A DNA stretch of 64,000 nt from Faucicola sp902506215 (GTDB lineage: Bacteria > Pseudomonadota > Gammaproteobacteria > Pseudomonadales > Moraxellaceae). The position numbers and the translations under genes were made by a program. The notes below the pieces were generated by a model. The model searched no databases. It saw nothing but the letters and a program-made list of their open reading frames with translations, and was not told the origin of the DNA. Shown one piece after another: positions 61,546-64,000 of this stretch; within the stretch, counting starts at the first letter, position 1, and each line of letters begins with the position of its first letter. Where the stretch lies: positions 2,480,001 to 2,544,000 of the forward strand of contig CP069437.1 in the NCBI GenBank assembly GCA_016888885.1. The letters are read 5' to 3'.

Positions 61546-62886
61546 ATGAAACATAGTAAATTAGATAAGCAAGCGCAAGAAACAGGGGTGGGATTAAAAA
61601 TGTCAAATCGTCGCAGTTTTTTACGCCAATTTGGTGCGCTCAGTGTCGCAGGCGCAGGTTTAGCCGTGTCAGCCTGTCAGCAAAAACCAAGTGAAAACTT
61701 ACCTAACTTGCAAGCTTTGGATGGTAATCAGTCCAAAGATAGCGATAAAAACGAAAATCCTAAACATGCCGGTAGTGATGCCAATACTACCAAAAATTGT
61801 TTTGCGGATGTCAAATATGATTTTTATGGCGAACACCAAGCAGGCATTACCACGCCGCAACAGCGTAATATTTATTTTTTGGTAATGGATTTACATACCG
61901 ATAAGCTCGACGATGTCAAACAGATGTTCAAAGACTGGACGACCTATGCGGCCAATTTGACGCAAGGTAAAAACATCAAAGCGTATGAAAAAAACCCGTT
62001 TGTGCCCCCGACCGACACAGGCGAAGCAGACAGCATGGGCGCGTACGGATTGACGTTGACCTTTGGCATTAGCCCAAGTTTTCTAAAAAAGATGGGACTT
62101 ACCCATAAGCAGCCCAAAGAATTCCAAGACTTGCCCAAGTTCCCGCGCGATCAATTACGAGAAAATTTGACGGGGGGTGATATCTGTATTCAATCCTGCG
62201 CCGAAGATGCCCAAGTGGCGTTCCACGCGGTACGGCAACTGGTTCGCCAAGCGCGTTCTAATATTACCATGCGTTGGAGTCAGTCAGGTTTTGTTGGGTT
62301 TGATACCGGTGACCATACGCCCCGTAATTTATTTGGTTTTAAAGACGGTACTGCCAACCAAAGCACCATCAAAGCTGCGGACAAAAACCTATGGGCGGAC
62401 GCGCCTGATTGGATGAAAGGCGGCACTTATTTGGTCACTCGCATCATCCAAATGCATCTTGAAACTTGGGATCGCACCTCGCTTAAAGGTCAAGAAGACA
62501 CCTTTGGTCGACATCGTGATAGCGGCGCGGCGATTGGACAAAAAGGCGAATTTGACACCTTTGATGTGCACGCCAAAGACGCGCAGGGTAAAGCAGTGAT
62601 ACCTGAAATTTCCCACATGGGACTGGCAAAACGCACAGGCGTGGAGATGCTACGCCGTTCGTATTCTTACAGTAGCGGCATTAACCCAGCCACTGGGCAG
62701 TTTGATTCAGGGCTGCTGTTTATTTCATTCCAAAAATCGCCCGAGCAATTTATCATCATCCAAAATGCCCTAGGTCGTCTTGATAAAATGAATGAATACA
62801 CCACCCACATTGGCAGTGGGCTATTTGCTTGCTTCGGTGGTATCCTGCAAGGTGGCTACATTGGACAAGCATTATTTGAAGCTTAA
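61546..62886 (+). CDS. efeB: Deferrochelatase/peroxidase EfeB (Dyp-type), Tat-exported
   Basis: Heme-containing DyP-type peroxidase of the iron-uptake system. Twin-arginine signal (N-R-R-S-F-L-R) at residues 21-27 followed by a hydrophobic stretch ending in S-A-C, which could also make it a lipoprotein. The G-F-K-D-G-T-A-N motif (DyP G-x-x-D-G) carries the distal aspartate, and the heme-ligand histidine region follows in the C-terminal half. ATG 61546 has TTAGGGG upstream; ATG 61600 is the alternative. 446 residues. Confidence 0.94.
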   Translation: MKHSKLDKQAQETGVGLKMSNRRSFLRQFGALSVAGAGLAVSACQQKPSENLPNLQALDGNQSKDSDKNENPKHAGSDANTTKNCFADVKYDFYGEHQAGITTPQQRNIYFLVMDLHTDKLDDVKQMFKDWTTYAANLTQGKNIKAYEKNPFVPPTDTGEADSMGAYGLTLTFGISPSFLKKMGLTHKQPKEFQDLPKFPRDQLRENLTGGDICIQSCAEDAQVAFHAVRQLVRQARSNITMRWSQSGFVGFDTGDHTPRNLFGFKDGTANQSTIKAADKNLWADAPDWMKGGTYLVTRIIQMHLETWDRTSLKGQEDTFGRHRDSGAAIGQKGEFDTFDVHAKDAQGKAVIPEISHMGLAKRTGVEMLRRSYSYSSGINPATGQFDSGLLFISFQKSPEQFIIIQNALGRLDKMNEYTTHIGSGLFACFGGILQGGYIGQALFEA

Positions 62887-62936
62887 AGTTAAAATGCAAC
62901 ATCCATCACTTAAAATAGACGGTTAAAAAGTTACTC

Positions 62937-64000
62937 ATGATAAACATCACCCAAAAAACCTTGCTAAGTTTTGGTCTAGCAAGTTCGCTGCTCATCAGTA
63001 GCCAAGGCTTACAAGCCCAGCAACCAACGCCTGCAAGTGCGCAGATAGCGACGCAAGCGAGTCAACCAGCCAGCAAAAAGCTGAATTTAAGCCCTATTTT
63101 TATTAAGCTATCAGACGCAATGGCGGCGATTAAAGCCAATGATGCCTCAAAAGCCAAGGGCACCCTTCTACAAATTCAAACAGCCTTTGATGCCATAGAT
63201 GCAACGGCAAAAAATTCCACGCTTGGGCAACAGACAAGCCAAGCGATTGGGCAAGCCATCAGTAATCCCACAGAAGCCAATTTATCAGCCGTGTCAAATG
63301 CGTTATATGCCTTTGAAAAAGAACAAAATCCTGTAGATTACAGCACGAAGCGAAAAGAGTTTGCCAAAAAAATGGTACCGGCGTATGATAATCTTAATCA
63401 AGTCATACAACGTGCAGCGCCGACAGATGTCGAAGCGTTACGGGCGGCTTACAACCAGTTTAATGCAGTTTGGCTAGGTAATGAGCGGGTCGTACGCAAT
63501 ACCAGTATGGGGCACTACGGCAAAATCGAAACACCCATGGCGCTGATGCGAGTGGCGATTGAAACCCAACCCATCAATATGGCGCAAATCAAAACCCAAT
63601 CTGCTGCGCTAAAAGATGCCATTGACAGTTATAACAAGGGTGACGTAGCCGCTGTACAAACCACACAAACTGTCACTCTAGCAGATAGTATCCAGCTACT
63701 GCGCGATGGTTTACAGGCGTTTAAAACAAACGACGCAGCAACTGGTCAAGCCAAGTTAGGCGAGTTTATTAGTATATGGCCAACGGTCGAAGGCGATGTC
63801 AGCACGCGTAACCCCAGTTTATATAATCGGGTGGAAAGTCAAATTCCACTAGCCATGGCGAAGGGTCAAGACCCTAAACAGCAGCAAACACTGCAATCGA
63901 TTATCAATGAATTGGCAGCAATCAATCCAACAGCCCAATATACCGCGGTTGACTCGATGCTGATATTGCTTCGAGAAGGGTTGGAAGCCTTATTGATTGT
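62937..64000 (+). CDS. FTR1/EfeU-family iron permease, 5' part (runs off window)
   Basis: Open from ATG 62937 to the window end (354 codons), with no stop. A signal-like N-terminus (cleavage near L-Q-A-Q, residue 28) precedes about 310 residues of helical extracytoplasmic domain with M75-like features, and the last codons read L-L-R-E-G-L-E-A-L-L-I-V, the R-E-G-L-E iron motif (346-350) of the first FTR1 membrane helix. So this is a permease with a long periplasmic front domain, unlike the short E. coli EfeU. Third gene after efeO and efeB. Its C-terminal membrane part lies outside. Confidence 0.88.
   Translation, partial: MINITQKTLLSFGLASSLLISSQGLQAQQPTPASAQIATQASQPASKKLNLSPIFIKLSDAMAAIKANDASKAKGTLLQIQTAFDAIDATAKNSTLGQQTSQAIGQAISNPTEANLSAVSNALYAFEKEQNPVDYSTKRKEFAKKMVPAYDNLNQVIQRAAPTDVEALRAAYNQFNAVWLGNERVVRNTSMGHYGKIETPMALMRVAIETQPINMAQIKTQSAALKDAIDSYNKGDVAAVQTTQTVTLADSIQLLRDGLQAFKTNDAATGQAKLGEFISIWPTVEGDVSTRNPSLYNRVESQIPLAMAKGQDPKQQQTLQSIINELAAINPTAQYTAVDSMLILLREGLEALLI

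Noticed and set aside
1..64000. CRISPR array, tRNA or rRNA genes
   Set aside because: No spaced direct-repeat series, no tRNA T-arm and acceptor pattern, and no rRNA signature was found on reading the window.

Overview
This 64 kb window is a chromosomal segment of a gammaproteobacterium of the family Moraxellaceae, most likely Moraxella (M. osloensis-like). I base this on family-level recognition of the proteins together with moderate-to-low GC. The telling content is a wax ester synthase/DGAT, a pilT-pilU pair, a stand-alone gspE, an ornithine-lipid acyltransferase pair, a DUF2789 protein, the ribF-ileS-lspA-fkpB cluster and many alanine/serine-rich lipoproteins. No sequence search was possible, so species is an inference. 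No rRNA, tRNA or CRISPR array was seen.

Layout. 1-3.7 kb: the 3' part of topA, a NYN/OST-HTH protein overlapping it, and hslO. 4-7.5 kb: a glutamate/aspartate ABC importer (gltIJKL). 7.6-11.5 kb: wax ester synthase, thiG and gspE. 11.5-14.7 kb: a brnTA toxin-antitoxin pair, miaB with a small unknown gene, and a methyltransferase. 14.9-21.6 kb: two lytic transglycosylases, a secreted RNase T2-like protein without its catalytic residues, mdh, DUF2789 and htpX. 21.6-22.4 kb: an AT-rich gap holding two perfect DnaA boxes. 22.4-26.2 kb: hflX and the olsB/olsA-like pair. 26.6-30 kb: a Roadblock/LC7-PAS-PhnD-like cluster with two unrecognised proteins, the best candidate here for an undescribed system. 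30-35.2 kb: fkpB, lspA, ileS, ribF. 35.3-46.6 kb: two GNATs, pilU/pilT, yggS-type PLP protein, NlpC/P60 peptidase, a diguanylate cyclase, truD, a META-domain lipoprotein, a GST and proA. 46.8-53.9 kb: a basic-amino-acid ABC importer (ATPase, three paralogous binding proteins, two permeases), with an IS200/IS605 element lying between its ATPase and its first binding protein. 54-64 kb: a lipoprotein, tsaD, crcB, the pstSCAB phosphate importer behind a Pho-box-like site, and an efeO-efeB-FTR1 iron system behind a Fur-box-like site. The last gene runs off the window.

How the parts work together. Three complete ABC importers dominate, and in each a terminator-like hairpin lies between the binding-protein gene and the permease genes, which should give more binding protein than membrane complex. 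Gene ends in convergent pairs are usually closed by perfect palindromic terminators with A and T runs that work in both directions. The cell-envelope theme is strong: type IV pilus retraction ATPases, muropeptide enzymes, lipoprotein signal peptidase, ornithine lipids and storage wax esters.
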